From: Asaia sp003994335
GTDB taxonomy: Bacteria > Pseudomonadota > Alphaproteobacteria > Acetobacterales > Acetobacteraceae
Length of the DNA: 64,000 nt
Direction of reading: 5' to 3'
Assembly (NCBI RefSeq): GCF_037151175.1
Contig: NZ_JBBCOR010000012.1
Span: 57,249 to 121,248, forward strand
Position 1 is the stretch's first letter; every line of letters begins with the position of its first letter. Below are positions 1 to 9,509 of the stretch, in pieces. The notes under the pieces are model-generated. The model made no database searches and had not been told where the DNA came from. It worked only from the letters and a program-made list of their open reading frames with translations. A program made the translations under genes and the position numbers.

Positions 1-227
1 CCCTGATCGTCAACGTGCTGCACGGTGATTGCAGAAACTGAATCCGAGACGTCTGCGGAAGCTGTGTTGCCTATCAAGGAACCCGCGACGAAATTCTGAA
101 ACGCTGTCGTATCGGCCTTATATCCAACAGTCTGGCTGTTTGCGATGTTGTTGCTCAAATTCGTAAAGGCAGTCGACTGCGCGTTTATGCCGCTGACAGC
201 CGTCGTGAGCGCATTGAATACTGACAT
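1..227 (-). CDS. flgE: Flagellar hook protein FlgE, N-terminal part
   Basis: Only the first 75 codons lie in the window; the gene runs off the left edge. The translation opens MSVFNALTTAVSGINAQ and continues with the flagellar rod/hook N-terminal motif NLSNNIANSQTVGYK. That motif, shared by rod, hook and hook-associated proteins, forms the D0 coiled coil. An opening of this type with a sequence-diverse extension directly after the motif fits FlgE, which polymerises into the flexible hook. The start is the ATG read on the minus strand at 227, preceded by a GAGGAC ribosome site. It is divergent from the chemoreceptor and flgK-flgL genes to its right. FlgF or another rod protein is the main alternative, since only the N-terminus is visible. 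Confidence 0.8.
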   Translation of the reverse strand, partial: MSVFNALTTAVSGINAQSTAFTNLSNNIANSQTVGYKADTTAFQNFVAGSLIGNTASADVSDSVSAITVQHVDDQ

Positions 228-728
228 TGGGTGTCCTCGACCTTTGTGCCGCGGGCTGCTTCGCCTGCCGCTATGGGCATTAAATACGAAACATCCAAAT
301 GTTAAATGAACGAGACAAGATAAAAATGCACAACGCCTTAGGCGGATCGGCGGCAGTCGGCCCGAGCTGAGAGCGCGGACAGCAACATTTTCCGAGCGAC
401 ATGAAGCCTAGCGGCACATTGGGTAGCACGCGCTGACGGAAACGCAAGCTTTGTTACGATGTTTTTCCCGATGTCCGGCGACGGCGCATACCGAGTGCGG
501 TAGAGGCGGAAATCTGCCGAGTCCTGGCCCCGAAATGCGCCAAATGAGGACAATAAACCTTTCGTTAACCATTTGCACGAACATATGAGTTGACCGGTAG
601 AAGGCCGGTTCATCTGGGAGTCGCGTCAAAGTCGGCGCTATTAAACTGATCTTCACCTATGTGGCTTAGGGTCCGCATTGACCAGCCCTCCCTCAATTTT
701 TGACAGCCTATCTCCGGAGTAAGAATCG
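228..728. other. Intergenic, divergent promoter region between flgE and a chemoreceptor gene
   Basis: About 500 bases separate the divergent flgE and chemoreceptor starts. The part near flgE (roughly 280-340) is AT-rich. Short open frames here do not show coding character or ribosome sites. I looked for sigma-28-like and sigma-54-like flagellar promoter motifs and saw none good enough to call. It presumably carries both promoters. Confidence 0.5.
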
Positions 729-2048
729 ATGCTCAAGTCGTGGCCTGGTGGCTGGGCGGATGCCAAAGCCAAGCTCAATGCGCTTGACCGTGCGCTGGCA
801 TTCATCGAATTTGATATCAACGGCATTATTTTGAATGCAAATGAGAATTTTTGCGAAGCGATGGGGTATCGTCTCGATGAAATTATGGGGCGGCATCACA
901 GGCTTTTTGTCGATGCCGCTTACTCTGCAAGCGCTGACTACGCCTCATTTTGGCGTGGGCTAGCCCAGGGCGTTTTTTGCACTCAGGAATGTGTCCGGAT
1001 TTCGAAGAGTGGATCTGAAGTGTTGCTTCAGGCAAGCTACAATCCGGTCAGAGATGTGTCCGGTAAGGTTTACAAAGTCGTCAAGGTTGCGGCCGTCATC
1101 ACGGGACGCGTTCGGGCGATCGACGATGTCGGCAAGGGATTGGCGCGTCTGGCGGATAATATCCTGAGTTTTCGCCTCAATGGCGAGATCGATCCCACAT
1201 ACGAGAAGCTGCGGGAGGATTTCAACAGGGCGATCGCCAAGTTAGATATAACTCTCGGGGGCGTTGCTGCCTCGGTGGGGACCGTTGCGAACGGCGCGAA
1301 TGAGATCGTTGTCGCATCAAATGATCTCGCACAGAGAACGGAAATCCAGGCAGGGAATCTCGAGCGCACTGCGGTTACGTTGAACCAGATTACAGCGCGC
1401 GTGTCGCAGGGGGCCGATAGTGCCAAAGCTGCTGCTGCGTCAGCATCATCGGCAAGGGGAGAGGCCTTGGCGGCGAGCAAAATCGTCGATGATGCGGTTG
1501 TCGCGATGGAACGAATGCGCGAGGCATCGAAGTCGATATCGCAGATCACAGGAATGATCGAGCAGATTGCATTTCAGACCAATCTGCTGGCGCTGAATGC
1601 GGCGGTCGAGGCGGCGCGTGCGGGTGAAGCCGGGCGAGGTTTTTCCGTCGTGGCTACCGAAGTTCGTGCGCTCGCCGAGCGATCCGCAAAGGCCTCTCAG
1701 GAGATACGTGTCCTCATCTCCGAAAGCACGGCCCACGTGGATCGTGGCGCGGGTCTCATTGTCGATGCAGGTTCCGCTTTGGGCGGGATTGTCGAGCGTA
1801 TATCCGGAATTGACGGTCTTCTCTCAGAGATCGCTGTCGGGTCAGAGGACCAGGCTGAGGGCCTCGGGCAGGTGAACCAGGCGGTCGGACAACTTGATCG
1901 CGTCACTCAACAAAACGCGGCGATGGTTGAGGAGGCAACTGCGGCGGCAAATAGCCTCGGCGTTGAAGCGGGTCGCCTGAAGGGGCTTGTGGCGGAGTTC
2001 ACCCTCAGCGAGGCTGTTCCTGGTAAGGCGCCGGCCATCGCAGCTTAG
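729..2048 (+). CDS. Soluble methyl-accepting chemotaxis protein with PAS sensor
   Basis: A 439-residue chemoreceptor with no membrane helix, so it should sit in the cytoplasm. Residues about 15-125 form a PAS domain (ALAFIEFDINGIILNANENF, then the GYRLDEIMGRHHR turn typical of PAS domains), which often binds haem, flavin or redox ligands. A short HAMP-like helix follows (about 135-165). The rest is the signalling coiled coil with the hairpin tip QIAFQTNLLALNAAVEAARA and GRGFSVVATEVRALAERS, which contacts CheA and CheW. A CGGAG ribosome site precedes the ATG. It stands directly upstream of flgK and ends at a strong hairpin. An energy- or oxygen-taxis role is likely from the PAS domain, but the ligand cannot be read from sequence. 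Confidence 0.92.
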   Translation: MLKSWPGGWADAKAKLNALDRALAFIEFDINGIILNANENFCEAMGYRLDEIMGRHHRLFVDAAYSASADYASFWRGLAQGVFCTQECVRISKSGSEVLLQASYNPVRDVSGKVYKVVKVAAVITGRVRAIDDVGKGLARLADNILSFRLNGEIDPTYEKLREDFNRAIAKLDITLGGVAASVGTVANGANEIVVASNDLAQRTEIQAGNLERTAVTLNQITARVSQGADSAKAAAASASSARGEALAASKIVDDAVVAMERMREASKSISQITGMIEQIAFQTNLLALNAAVEAARAGEAGRGFSVVATEVRALAERSAKASQEIRVLISESTAHVDRGAGLIVDAGSALGGIVERISGIDGLLSEIAVGSEDQAEGLGQVNQAVGQLDRVTQQNAAMVEEATAAANSLGVEAGRLKGLVAEFTLSEAVPGKAPAIAA

Positions 2049-2059
2049 GGCCTGTATAA

Positions 2060-2088
2060 GGCGCCTGGCCATAACATGGCGAGGCGCC
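2060..2088 (+). terminator. GC-rich hairpin after the PAS chemoreceptor gene
   Basis: Twelve bases past the stop codon the arms GGCGCCT and AGGCGCC pair perfectly, and an inner GCCAT/ATGGC stem closes on a 3-base loop. No T-tract follows, so this may be a weak or protein-assisted terminator rather than a classical one. Confidence 0.4.
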
Positions 2089-2232
2089 CCCTGCTCGAAG
2101 ATCGTCTGGAAACCTTTCTGAAACCATTTGTCCTTACGAACTGCGTTATAAGTTACAAACCCCGTGAAGATAGGCCTTTTTATCCTGGTCCATCCTGGAT
2201 GATTTCCGCCTTCCTCTGCTGACTGGACTCCT

Positions 2233-3801
2233 ATGAACCTCCTGGCATCCCTCTCTATTGCTACGGGTAGTCTCAGTGTCATTGAGGCACAGTACGCAGT
2301 GACCGCCAATAACGTGGCGAATGCGAACACAACTGGATATGTGCGCGAAACAGCCGCGACACTCTCCTCCGTGGCTGCGGGCTTCGGAACCGGGGTGCGG
2401 ATCGGCAACACGCAACTCGCAATCAATCAGGCCTTGCAGGCGTCACTTTACCAGCAGAATGCTCAGGCATCATCCTACACGGTGATGAGTAATTCGCTTG
2501 CCTCTGTCTCATCCATACAAGGCTCGACATCGGCGGATTCAGGGAGTACGTCTTCGCTTTCAGATCAGCTCGGAAATTTGCAGAGCGCGCTCATTTCGTT
2601 GACCTCGACGCCGACACAGAGCGCCTCCCAGACTGCTGTCATCAATAAGGCATCAGCGTTGACAACGACGGTTCAGACCCTCGCTTCGACCTATGCATCA
2701 CAGCGTCAAGCGGCAGCAGATGGGGTTGTGTCGGACGTTTCCTCGATCAACTCTGGCCTCACCCAGATCGGGGCGCTGTCTCAACAGATCATCAAGTTCA
2801 AAAGTCTGGGTCAGAATACGGCAGATCTCGAAAATCAACGTCTCGGCGTGATGTCAGACCTGTCCTCAGAACTGAGCGTCTCGTTTTCGACCAAGGCCAA
2901 TGGCGATATGATCGTGCGTACGGCGGACGGCACACAATTGCCGACAAGGCCGGACCAGATTGGGCAAGACGATGCGACACAGACATTGCCCAGCTCTACG
3001 TGGCCGCTTTCGACATCGAGCGCGACCCTTTCGAGCAGTTCTTACTACAGCGCTCAGAACAGCAATTCCTCTATACCGGGGATCACGCTTTCCGGTCAGG
3101 ATATCACGTCCAGCCTCACGGGGGGTAGTATCGGGGGCAATATTGCCTTGCGCGATACTGTCTACCCTCAGATGCAGGCTCAGCTGGACTCATTCTCATA
3201 CACGGTGATGAACCGGTTCAGCAGCGCAGGGCTCCCGTTATTCGTTACGAGTTCCGATGCGGGTGCCTCCAGCTCACTTCAAGGCAGTGATCTGACCAAG
3301 CCTGTTCCGCAGGGGATTGTCGGGCTGTCCTCTTCGCTGAGTGTTAACAGCGTCTACAGCAACGATCCGTCCCAGCTCACGACTACGACCAACAGTGACG
3401 GGACCACAAGCACTGGCGTCACCACAACTGTCAGCAACGTGCTGACAGTAGGATTTGGTTCAGACCCCTCAGACGTGAACGGTACGCTTGCAGCACCATC
3501 TACTAATCTTGGTCCTGCCGGGTCTCTCTCGACCGGCTATACCGGTAACCAGGGACTTCTGGCCCTCTCTGCCGCCCTGACTTCCAATCAGGGGGCAACG
3601 ATCGCGGCAGCGAGTTCCGGCGTCACCTCGAGCACCGCGGTGGTCACCCTGCTGCAGACCAAGGTTGCTGACGTTTCCGGCGTCAATGTGAATGATGAGA
3701 TGGCGAAGACGGTCGCTCTTCAGAATGCCTACACGGCCAATGCGAAGATAATTTCCACCGTCCAAACCATGTTCAACGCACTCTTGTCCGCAATCCAGTA
3801 A
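2233..3801 (+). CDS. flgK: Flagellar hook-associated protein 1 (FlgK)
   Basis: 522 residues. FlgK forms the first junction ring between the hook and the filament. The N-terminus carries the rod/hook motif (AVTANNVANANTTGYVRETA), followed by a long Ser/Thr-rich helical and beta region. The C-terminus has the other conserved half of the D0 coiled coil (VNVNDEMAKTVALQNAYTANAKIISTVQTMF). The length is normal for the family. flgL follows after 18 bases, as in most flagellar operons. The high Ser/Thr content is usual for secreted axial proteins, which lack a cleaved signal peptide and leave through the flagellar type III apparatus. Confidence 0.93.
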   Translation: MNLLASLSIATGSLSVIEAQYAVTANNVANANTTGYVRETAATLSSVAAGFGTGVRIGNTQLAINQALQASLYQQNAQASSYTVMSNSLASVSSIQGSTSADSGSTSSLSDQLGNLQSALISLTSTPTQSASQTAVINKASALTTTVQTLASTYASQRQAAADGVVSDVSSINSGLTQIGALSQQIIKFKSLGQNTADLENQRLGVMSDLSSELSVSFSTKANGDMIVRTADGTQLPTRPDQIGQDDATQTLPSSTWPLSTSSATLSSSSYYSAQNSNSSIPGITLSGQDITSSLTGGSIGGNIALRDTVYPQMQAQLDSFSYTVMNRFSSAGLPLFVTSSDAGASSSLQGSDLTKPVPQGIVGLSSSLSVNSVYSNDPSQLTTTTNSDGTTSTGVTTTVSNVLTVGFGSDPSDVNGTLAAPSTNLGPAGSLSTGYTGNQGLLALSAALTSNQGATIAAASSGVTSSTAVVTLLQTKVADVSGVNVNDEMAKTVALQNAYTANAKIISTVQTMFNALLSAIQ

Positions 3802-3819
3802 GCGTTTCGGGGAACTCTC

Positions 3820-4905
3820 ATGAGCAGTTCGATAGGCCAGTTCGGAGGGTCGGCTCTCTCCCTGATCCTCGAAGCGAGCGTCAAGGATCTCAACGCGCAG
3901 CAGGAGGTGGCTACGTGGCAAAGTAGCACCGGAATCACCGGGGCCACTTATGCTGATCTCGGGTCGTCACGATCGACGGTGCTTAGCCTTACTCCCAAGG
4001 TTACCCAGGTCGAAGCCTGGCAGTCGAATATCACAAACGCGCAGAGCACGCTCTCTGTGACTGCGACGGGCCTGAATCAGCTCGTTTCCCTTGCTCAGAC
4101 GCTTTCGACCAATCTGCTCGGGATTTCAGGGACCGCGACGACGAGTCAGGTTGCCGCAGCGTCTTCCTCCGCGACGAGTGCGCTCGCGAGTCTGAAAACT
4201 GTCCTCAACACCAGCGACGGTGCGAATTACGTGTTTGCCGGGACAGATAGCAACACGGCACCTATCAAAGGGAGTGGCACGCTTTCATCCAGCAGTTTGG
4301 CGGAACAAATTGCCGCAAGCGTCCAGTCGCTCAACGGGACAAATGCCAGTGCGGTCTTCTCCCAGGCGACCACACTTGCCGGGTCTACTGACCAAGCGCT
4401 CACGGTATTCTCGGCGTCCCTTTCCGTATCGCCTTCGCAGGCAGTGTCCAATCAGCGGGCGATTATGAGTGGAACCAATGGGACAACGAGTTTCGGCATC
4501 GTGGCGACGCAGTCCTCAACGACTTCGTCAAGCTCGGACAACTCCACCGGTTCCCCCATCAGGGATCTGATGCGCGACTTGATGGCAGTTTCCTCCATGA
4601 GTGGAATGTCGTCCAACACACCTGGCTTTTCGGATCTTGCAAAACAACTCTATGCGTCCCTCGGTACGACCATCAGCCAATTAACGGAGCAGGAGGGGGC
4701 GGTCGGCGCCACGCAAAACAGCCTTACAGCGCAGTCGACCCTTCTGACGGGGGTGTCCTCCATGCTACAGACGCAGCTGGGGGACGCACGGAATGCTGAC
4801 ATGGCCACGGTCGCGACTAATGCCGCGAATATCAAGACAGCACTGAATGCTTCATACATCCTGATTTCCAACATGAAGGGCATGACGCTCGCGGATTATT
4901 TGTGA
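3820..4905 (+). CDS. flgL: Flagellar hook-associated protein 3 (FlgL)
   Basis: 361 residues. FlgL is the second hook-filament junction protein and resembles flagellin at both ends. The N-terminal helical region includes the LTPKVTQVEAWQSNITNAQS segment, the middle has the YVFAGTDSNTAPI flagellin/HAP3 signature (about residue 140), and the C-terminus ends in a long helix (NADMATVATNAANIKTALNA). The start has a GGGGAA ribosome site six bases upstream. It lies 18 bases after flgK. Its stop overlaps the start of the next gene (TGATG), which implies translational coupling to the glycosyltransferase-like protein. Confidence 0.92.
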   Translation: MSSSIGQFGGSALSLILEASVKDLNAQQEVATWQSSTGITGATYADLGSSRSTVLSLTPKVTQVEAWQSNITNAQSTLSVTATGLNQLVSLAQTLSTNLLGISGTATTSQVAAASSSATSALASLKTVLNTSDGANYVFAGTDSNTAPIKGSGTLSSSSLAEQIAASVQSLNGTNASAVFSQATTLAGSTDQALTVFSASLSVSPSQAVSNQRAIMSGTNGTTSFGIVATQSSTTSSSSDNSTGSPIRDLMRDLMAVSSMSGMSSNTPGFSDLAKQLYASLGTTISQLTEQEGAVGATQNSLTAQSTLLTGVSSMLQTQLGDARNADMATVATNAANIKTALNASYILISNMKGMTLADYL

Positions 4906-6311
4906 TGACGCATCCGCAGGGTAGCGCAGAGGCGCTCCAACTTGCTGGCAGCTACGAAGCGGCCGCGGCAGCCTATCAGGCGCGGCTTCAGAGCTCTCCC
5001 GATAATGCGCGCACGCTGAGCAATTACGGCGGACTGCTCAATCTGCAAAATCGGTTTACCGACGCCCTCGCATTGCTGGGGCGTGCAGTCACGCTGGATC
5101 CAAACTTGCCTGATGCCTGGTCAAATATCGGCAATAGTTTTCTGCATCTGAGTCAATACGAGAATGCGATAGCGTGCTATCGCAACGCGCTTAGGCTCGA
5201 TCCTTCGCACGCTCTCGCCCTGAGTAATATGGGTGTCGCTCTGGATCATCGAGGGGACCACGCGCTGGCGCGAGGATTTCATGATGCTGCCGTTCAGATC
5301 GATGGTCAGAATGTCTACAGCCGGACGAACCGCGCGGTGTCCCTCCTTCAAAGCGGGGACTATCTCGAGGGTTTCGCGGAATACGAGCATCGCTGGACGG
5401 CTATACGTGCCAACAGTCAGCCAACGGATAAGCCGCGTTGGGCGGGCCAGGAAGCCCAGGATCAGACCCTTCTCGTCTTCACGGAGGGAGGTTTCGGGGA
5501 CGTATTGCAGTTCTCGCGACTGGCGCCGATAGCAGCTCGTCGCGTTGGGCGGGTCATTTTGCGGGTGCGGCCAGAGCTCGTCTCCCTCCTGAGACGCAGC
5601 TTATCCGGTGTGCTCGTGACCTCGGAGGCCGATCCGCTTCCTGAGTACGATCTGGAATGTCCCGTATTGAGCCTCCCGCACGCGTTGGGGATCACGCTAC
5701 CTGCAATTCCTGATGCGGGCAGATATCTGTTTGCTGACCCTCTCAAGATTTCGTGGTGGCGCGATTTGATCGCTGCAGACACGGACGGCGCCAAGAGCGA
5801 TGCTTTCCGCGTCGGACTGGTCTGGGCAGGCGCTCCGCACCCTGAAATTCAGGCCGCTTTTCTGGCGGACCATCGACGCTCAATGGATCTGGGTCAGTTG
5901 GCTCCATTGGGAGAGGTGGCACGGCACCACAGTTCTCTCGTATTTTACAGCTTGCAATTAGGGGAGCGTGCCGGTCAGGCCCTTTCGCCAGCGGAGGGAA
6001 TGCGCGTCGTTGATCACACGGCGCGTATAGCGAGTTTTGACGATACCGCCGCGCTCATCAGCACTCTTGATCTGGTGATCGCAGTGGACACTTCTACCGC
6101 CCATGTTGCTGCGGGCCTTGGTAAGCCCACATGGCTTTTGTCCCGGTACGATCAGTGTTGGCGGTGGCTTTCCGGGAGGAAAGATTCGCCATGGTATGAG
6201 TCGGTGTGCATTTATCAGCAGACTAATCCGCTCGATTGGACGCAGCCTGTTCTGAACGTCGCCGCAGATCTTGAACGCTTGATCGTGCAGGGGCGGTCTT
6301 CCGTAGAGTAG
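4905..6311 (+). CDS. TPR protein with heptosyltransferase-like C-terminal domain
   Basis: 468 residues from the ATG that overlaps the flgL stop; a GTG one codon earlier is a less likely start. Residues 1-170 are tetratricopeptide repeats (PDNARTLSNYGGLLNLQNRF, LDPNLPDAWSNIGNSFLHLS, LDPSHALALSNMGVALDHRG). Residues about 190-460 resemble glycosyltransferase family 9 and related TPR-glycosyltransferases: FTEGGFGDVLQFSRLAP nucleotide-sugar loop, VGLVWAG, and the acceptor-side signature DLVIAVDTSTAHVAAGLGKP. Proteins of this type often modify flagellin or surface polysaccharide. Its place inside the flagellar operon and its coupling to flgL suggest glycosylation of an axial flagellar protein (inference). 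Whether it is catalytically active is unknown. Confidence 0.8.
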   Translation: MTHPQGSAEALQLAGSYEAAAAAYQARLQSSPDNARTLSNYGGLLNLQNRFTDALALLGRAVTLDPNLPDAWSNIGNSFLHLSQYENAIACYRNALRLDPSHALALSNMGVALDHRGDHALARGFHDAAVQIDGQNVYSRTNRAVSLLQSGDYLEGFAEYEHRWTAIRANSQPTDKPRWAGQEAQDQTLLVFTEGGFGDVLQFSRLAPIAARRVGRVILRVRPELVSLLRRSLSGVLVTSEADPLPEYDLECPVLSLPHALGITLPAIPDAGRYLFADPLKISWWRDLIAADTDGAKSDAFRVGLVWAGAPHPEIQAAFLADHRRSMDLGQLAPLGEVARHHSSLVFYSLQLGERAGQALSPAEGMRVVDHTARIASFDDTAALISTLDLVIAVDTSTAHVAAGLGKPTWLLSRYDQCWRWLSGRKDSPWYESVCIYQQTNPLDWTQPVLNVAADLERLIVQGRSSVE

Positions 6312-6605
6312 GCTCGGTGACGGTACGGGCGTGTCCTAAAAGACGCGGATGGGACCGATTTCGGATTTTCTGGAAAGTTTCATTCCTCGACCCTCGTATT
6401 GTGCAACAAAGCGTTGTAGGCTGTAACCAGCTCGTGATGACCGCCGTTGCGGTTGGCGAGGGATCAATTTTGCTTACCTGAAAATTTACCGTTCGCCTGA
6501 TATTAGCGCGGAGTAGTCCTCTGGAAAGCGGCCCCTCTGCGAGCACAAACATTATAGTGATGCTGAGAGCGGTGCCGAGACTGCTCTGCGGGAGATTGTC
6601 TTTAA

Positions 6606-7394
6606 ATGATGAGATCGCTTGATATCGCGAATACGGGCATGCAGGCCCAGACGACGAACGTGGAGACAATTTCGAACAATATCGCGAATATGACGACGAC
6701 TGGTTACAAGCGCCGTCGTGCGGAATTTCAGGATCTCATTTATCAAGACCTGCGTCGCGCCGGTACGATGAGCTCTGATACGGGCGACCTCGTTCCTGCG
6801 GGGGCTCAGGTGGGTCTGGGTGTCAGAACCGCAGGTATCTATCGTATCAACGAGCAGGGCACGCTGGAACAAACGGGTAATTCGCTCGATCTTGCGATCG
6901 AGGGGCGTGGCTATTTCCGTGTCACGCTGCCATCGGGTGAATATGCCTATACTAGGGACGGAACATTTTCCCTTTCGGAAGACGGCACGATCGTCACGGC
7001 TGACGGATACCCGCTCTCTCCCAATATATCTGTTCCGAATAACGCCGAAAACATCACAATCGATCAGTCAGGGCAGGTGCAGTACACATTATCGGGTCAA
7101 ACGACCGCGCAGGTGGCCGGACAATTACAGCTTGCAACGTTCCAGAATGAAAATGGCCTGACTGCGATGGGTCAAAACCTTTTCACGGAGACGACCTCGT
7201 CCGGGACCGCCAATTTAAGCACGCCGCAAAGCGAGGGCTACGGCTCGGTCCGTCAGGGGTTCGTTGAAGAATCCTCGGTCAACGTCGTCACCGAGATTAC
7301 TGCCTTGATCACTGCGCAACGCGCTTATGAAATGAATAGTAAGGTCATTACCGCTTCGAACGAGATGCTACAAACCCTGACCAATCTGCGGTGA
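6606..7394 (+). CDS. flgG: Flagellar distal rod protein FlgG
   Basis: 262 residues, the standard length. FlgG builds the distal rod that crosses the periplasm inside the P- and L-rings. The N-terminal motif NVETISNNIANMTTTGYKRR, the central LEQTGNSLDLAIEGRGYF and ASNEMLQTLTNLR at the C-terminus are diagnostic. Two adjacent ATGs open the frame; the first is used here. A 294-base gap without genes precedes it, so it may have its own promoter. flgA follows after 1 base and flgH after another 32. Confidence 0.95.
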   Translation: MMRSLDIANTGMQAQTTNVETISNNIANMTTTGYKRRRAEFQDLIYQDLRRAGTMSSDTGDLVPAGAQVGLGVRTAGIYRINEQGTLEQTGNSLDLAIEGRGYFRVTLPSGEYAYTRDGTFSLSEDGTIVTADGYPLSPNISVPNNAENITIDQSGQVQYTLSGQTTAQVAGQLQLATFQNENGLTAMGQNLFTETTSSGTANLSTPQSEGYGSVRQGFVEESSVNVVTEITALITAQRAYEMNSKVITASNEMLQTLTNLR

Positions 7395-7395
7395 C

Positions 7396-8400
7396 ATGGA
7401 AATGCGGGGGCTCACGATCGCTCTGATGGCGGGACTGATGCTGGTCTGCGTAACCGGGCCTGGCGATGCTGCGACGCTGCGCAGTTCGTCAATGATTTCC
7501 GCATCCACAGTCCGCCTCTCCGACATATTTTCCGGCCTAGAGCCGGGGCAGGATCGCGTACTCGGGCCGGGTCCCGCTCCTGGAACGAGTATTCAGGTCG
7601 GAGGTCAGCAATTGATTGCCTTGGCCGATCAGTACGGCGTTGATTGGGAGGATCAATCATCTTCCGCCTCAATGACCATTACCCGCGCAGGCAGAATTCT
7701 GGATGAAGCCTATTTCATCGCGTTGATACGGAAAAACTTGCCAGATCTCGGCGAAGGCCCTGTTTCCATCGCACTTCATGATTTCCATCCGATGATGGTA
7801 TCGTCAGACGAGGCCGAGCCGGTCGTGCTTTCTGACGTCAAGTGGGATCAGCGAAGCGGCTGGTTTTCTTCCACTGTCTATAGGGCGCATCCTTCAGGGG
7901 ATTTGACGTCAGACTCGTTCATGCTGACTGGCGTTGTACATGCCACTCAACGCGTGATGGTCTTCACTCACTCCCTTCCAGCTGGAAGCGTGATTACCTC
8001 GGCTGATGTCAGGATGGACGAGTCCTATGCCGGGCATATTCCGTCTCGTGCCGTAACCGATGAAAGTGAAGCCGAGGGGCAGACGGTCAGCCGCGGTGTC
8101 GTAGCTGGCGCCGCGGTCATCGCTCAAGATCTCCAACGGACCGTTCTTATGCACAAGGGAGACCCGGTTCTGATATCCTATGTCGCGCCAGGGTTGAGGC
8201 TATCGATTGCGGGACGGGTTTTGGAAGATGCCGCAGCCCGTCAGCAGGTACGGGCACTTAACGAGGCAAGCGGCATGATTGTAAGCGGACGGGTCATGGA
8301 TAGTTCGAACGTTGAGGTCGAATTGACGAGCCATCCCGTGCCTTCTGACCCCAATACGATGCGTCGGCTTTCGGCGTCCCTGCGCAATCCCGCGCCTTGA
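7396..8400 (+). CDS. flgA: Flagellar P-ring assembly chaperone FlgA
   Basis: 334 residues. FlgA is a periplasmic chaperone for assembly of the FlgI P-ring. The first 25 residues are a signal peptide (LTIALMAGLMLVCVTGPGDA). The C-terminal third is an SAF domain (about 195-325) with LPAGSVITSADVRMDE and the ARQQVRALNEASGMIVSGRV stretch conserved in FlgA. It is somewhat longer than the E. coli protein, as is usual in alphaproteobacteria. It sits between flgG and flgH; flgI, its client, is not in the window. An ATG two codons downstream (7402) could also be the start. Confidence 0.9.
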   Translation: MEMRGLTIALMAGLMLVCVTGPGDAATLRSSSMISASTVRLSDIFSGLEPGQDRVLGPGPAPGTSIQVGGQQLIALADQYGVDWEDQSSSASMTITRAGRILDEAYFIALIRKNLPDLGEGPVSIALHDFHPMMVSSDEAEPVVLSDVKWDQRSGWFSSTVYRAHPSGDLTSDSFMLTGVVHATQRVMVFTHSLPAGSVITSADVRMDESYAGHIPSRAVTDESEAEGQTVSRGVVAGAAVIAQDLQRTVLMHKGDPVLISYVAPGLRLSIAGRVLEDAAARQQVRALNEASGMIVSGRVMDSSNVEVELTSHPVPSDPNTMRRLSASLRNPAP

Positions 8401-8432
8401 CAGATTATTGGCGATAAATAGGCCCCGATACG

Positions 8433-9155
8433 ATGAAACTTGTGCTCTCAGGTGGCTCGTTAATTGCTCTGCTTCTGCTGAGCGGCTGCACGTCGTTGGC
8501 TGATCTGACAGAATTGGGGCATCCGCCTAGAATGACGCACACCTCGGATCCGACCCAGTCTCCGGATTATCGTCCGGTGACCATGCCCATGCCGCCTCTT
8601 CAGCCCCCGCCGACAGAAGTGGGCAGTTTGTGGCGTTCCGGCAGTCGCGCTTTTTTTAAAGATCAGCGCGCCTCTCAGGTAGGGGACCTGATCACGATCA
8701 ATGTCAATATTTCTGACAATGCAGCTCTGAATGATAATACGACTGTTGCCGGGAGCGGTTCGCAAACATTTGGTATCCCGAGCTTTTTCGGTGCACAGGG
8801 TAAGGTACTATCCAGCAGCAGCGCGCTCGATACCAGTAGTGCAAGCGCGAATACCGGGGCCGGTGTCATTCGCCGCAACGAAACGGTCACTCTCGCTCTC
8901 GCTGGGACGGTGACGCAGGTTCTGCCAAACGGCAATTTTGTTGTCGTTGCGAGGCAGGAAGTACGTATCAATGGCGAGTTGCGTCAACTGATGGTCAGCG
9001 GGGTTGTGCGACCCCAGGACATCACCGAGGACAATATCGTTACCCACGACCGCATTGCGGAGGCGAGGATATCCTATGGCGGTCGTGGGCAGTTGACCAC
9101 TGTACAAAGCGCTCGTTGGGGACAGCAGATCATGAACGGTGTGCTGCCATTCTGA
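8433..9155 (+). CDS. flgH: Flagellar L-ring lipoprotein FlgH
   Basis: 240 residues. FlgH forms the outer-membrane L-ring. The N-terminus is a lipoprotein signal with the lipobox LLSGC (Cys about residue 19). The conserved FlgH segments are present: VGSLWRSGSRAFFKDQRASQ, GDLITINVNISDNA, and near the end the VSGVVRPQDITEDNIVTHDR stretch. It is the last flagellar gene of this run and is followed by hairpins and a T-tract. Confidence 0.95.
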   Translation: MKLVLSGGSLIALLLLSGCTSLADLTELGHPPRMTHTSDPTQSPDYRPVTMPMPPLQPPPTEVGSLWRSGSRAFFKDQRASQVGDLITINVNISDNAALNDNTTVAGSGSQTFGIPSFFGAQGKVLSSSSALDTSSASANTGAGVIRRNETVTLALAGTVTQVLPNGNFVVVARQEVRINGELRQLMVSGVVRPQDITEDNIVTHDRIAEARISYGGRGQLTTVQSARWGQQIMNGVLPF

Positions 9156-9276
9156 TCTGTCACCTCGATGCTCTACAGCTCAGCTTTCTGAATGGATAGT
9201 CCGGAAAACCGAGATCGAAAGCGGTGACGCGGTGAAATGCCCCGGCGCGTCAATGTCGAAAGCCAGGCTAGGAAAA

Positions 9277-9352
9277 TGGAGCCGGCAAGGCTCCATCTCG
9301 ACGCTGGCCTAACTGACACACTCGCCATATCTGACCCACGAGTTTTTTTTTA
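9277..9352 (+). terminator. Terminator region downstream of flgH
   Basis: A perfect hairpin TGGAGCC/GGCTCCA (9277-9295) lies within a larger GCCAG/CTGGC stem. A second short stem ACTCG/CGAGT (about 9320-9342) runs straight into a T-tract of eight to nine bases. Together they look like the end of the flagellar transcript; which element acts is uncertain. Confidence 0.45.
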
Positions 9353-9509
9353 AGGGTTCTTCTCGCTTAAAGCCCCGCGATATTTCTGCCGAATCGATAC
9401 AGAAGTATGGATCCCACCAAGGCTTTCCAACGCGCGTGGCTATGTTCTTTTAACGATTGGCCCCTACGAATCGAAGCTCTCGCTAGAAATAGATGATTGA
9501 GAGTATCGC

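Noticed and set aside
6420..6490. Possible sigma-54 promoter upstream of flgG
   Set aside because: The GG and GC elements are about 15 bases apart, not the required 10.
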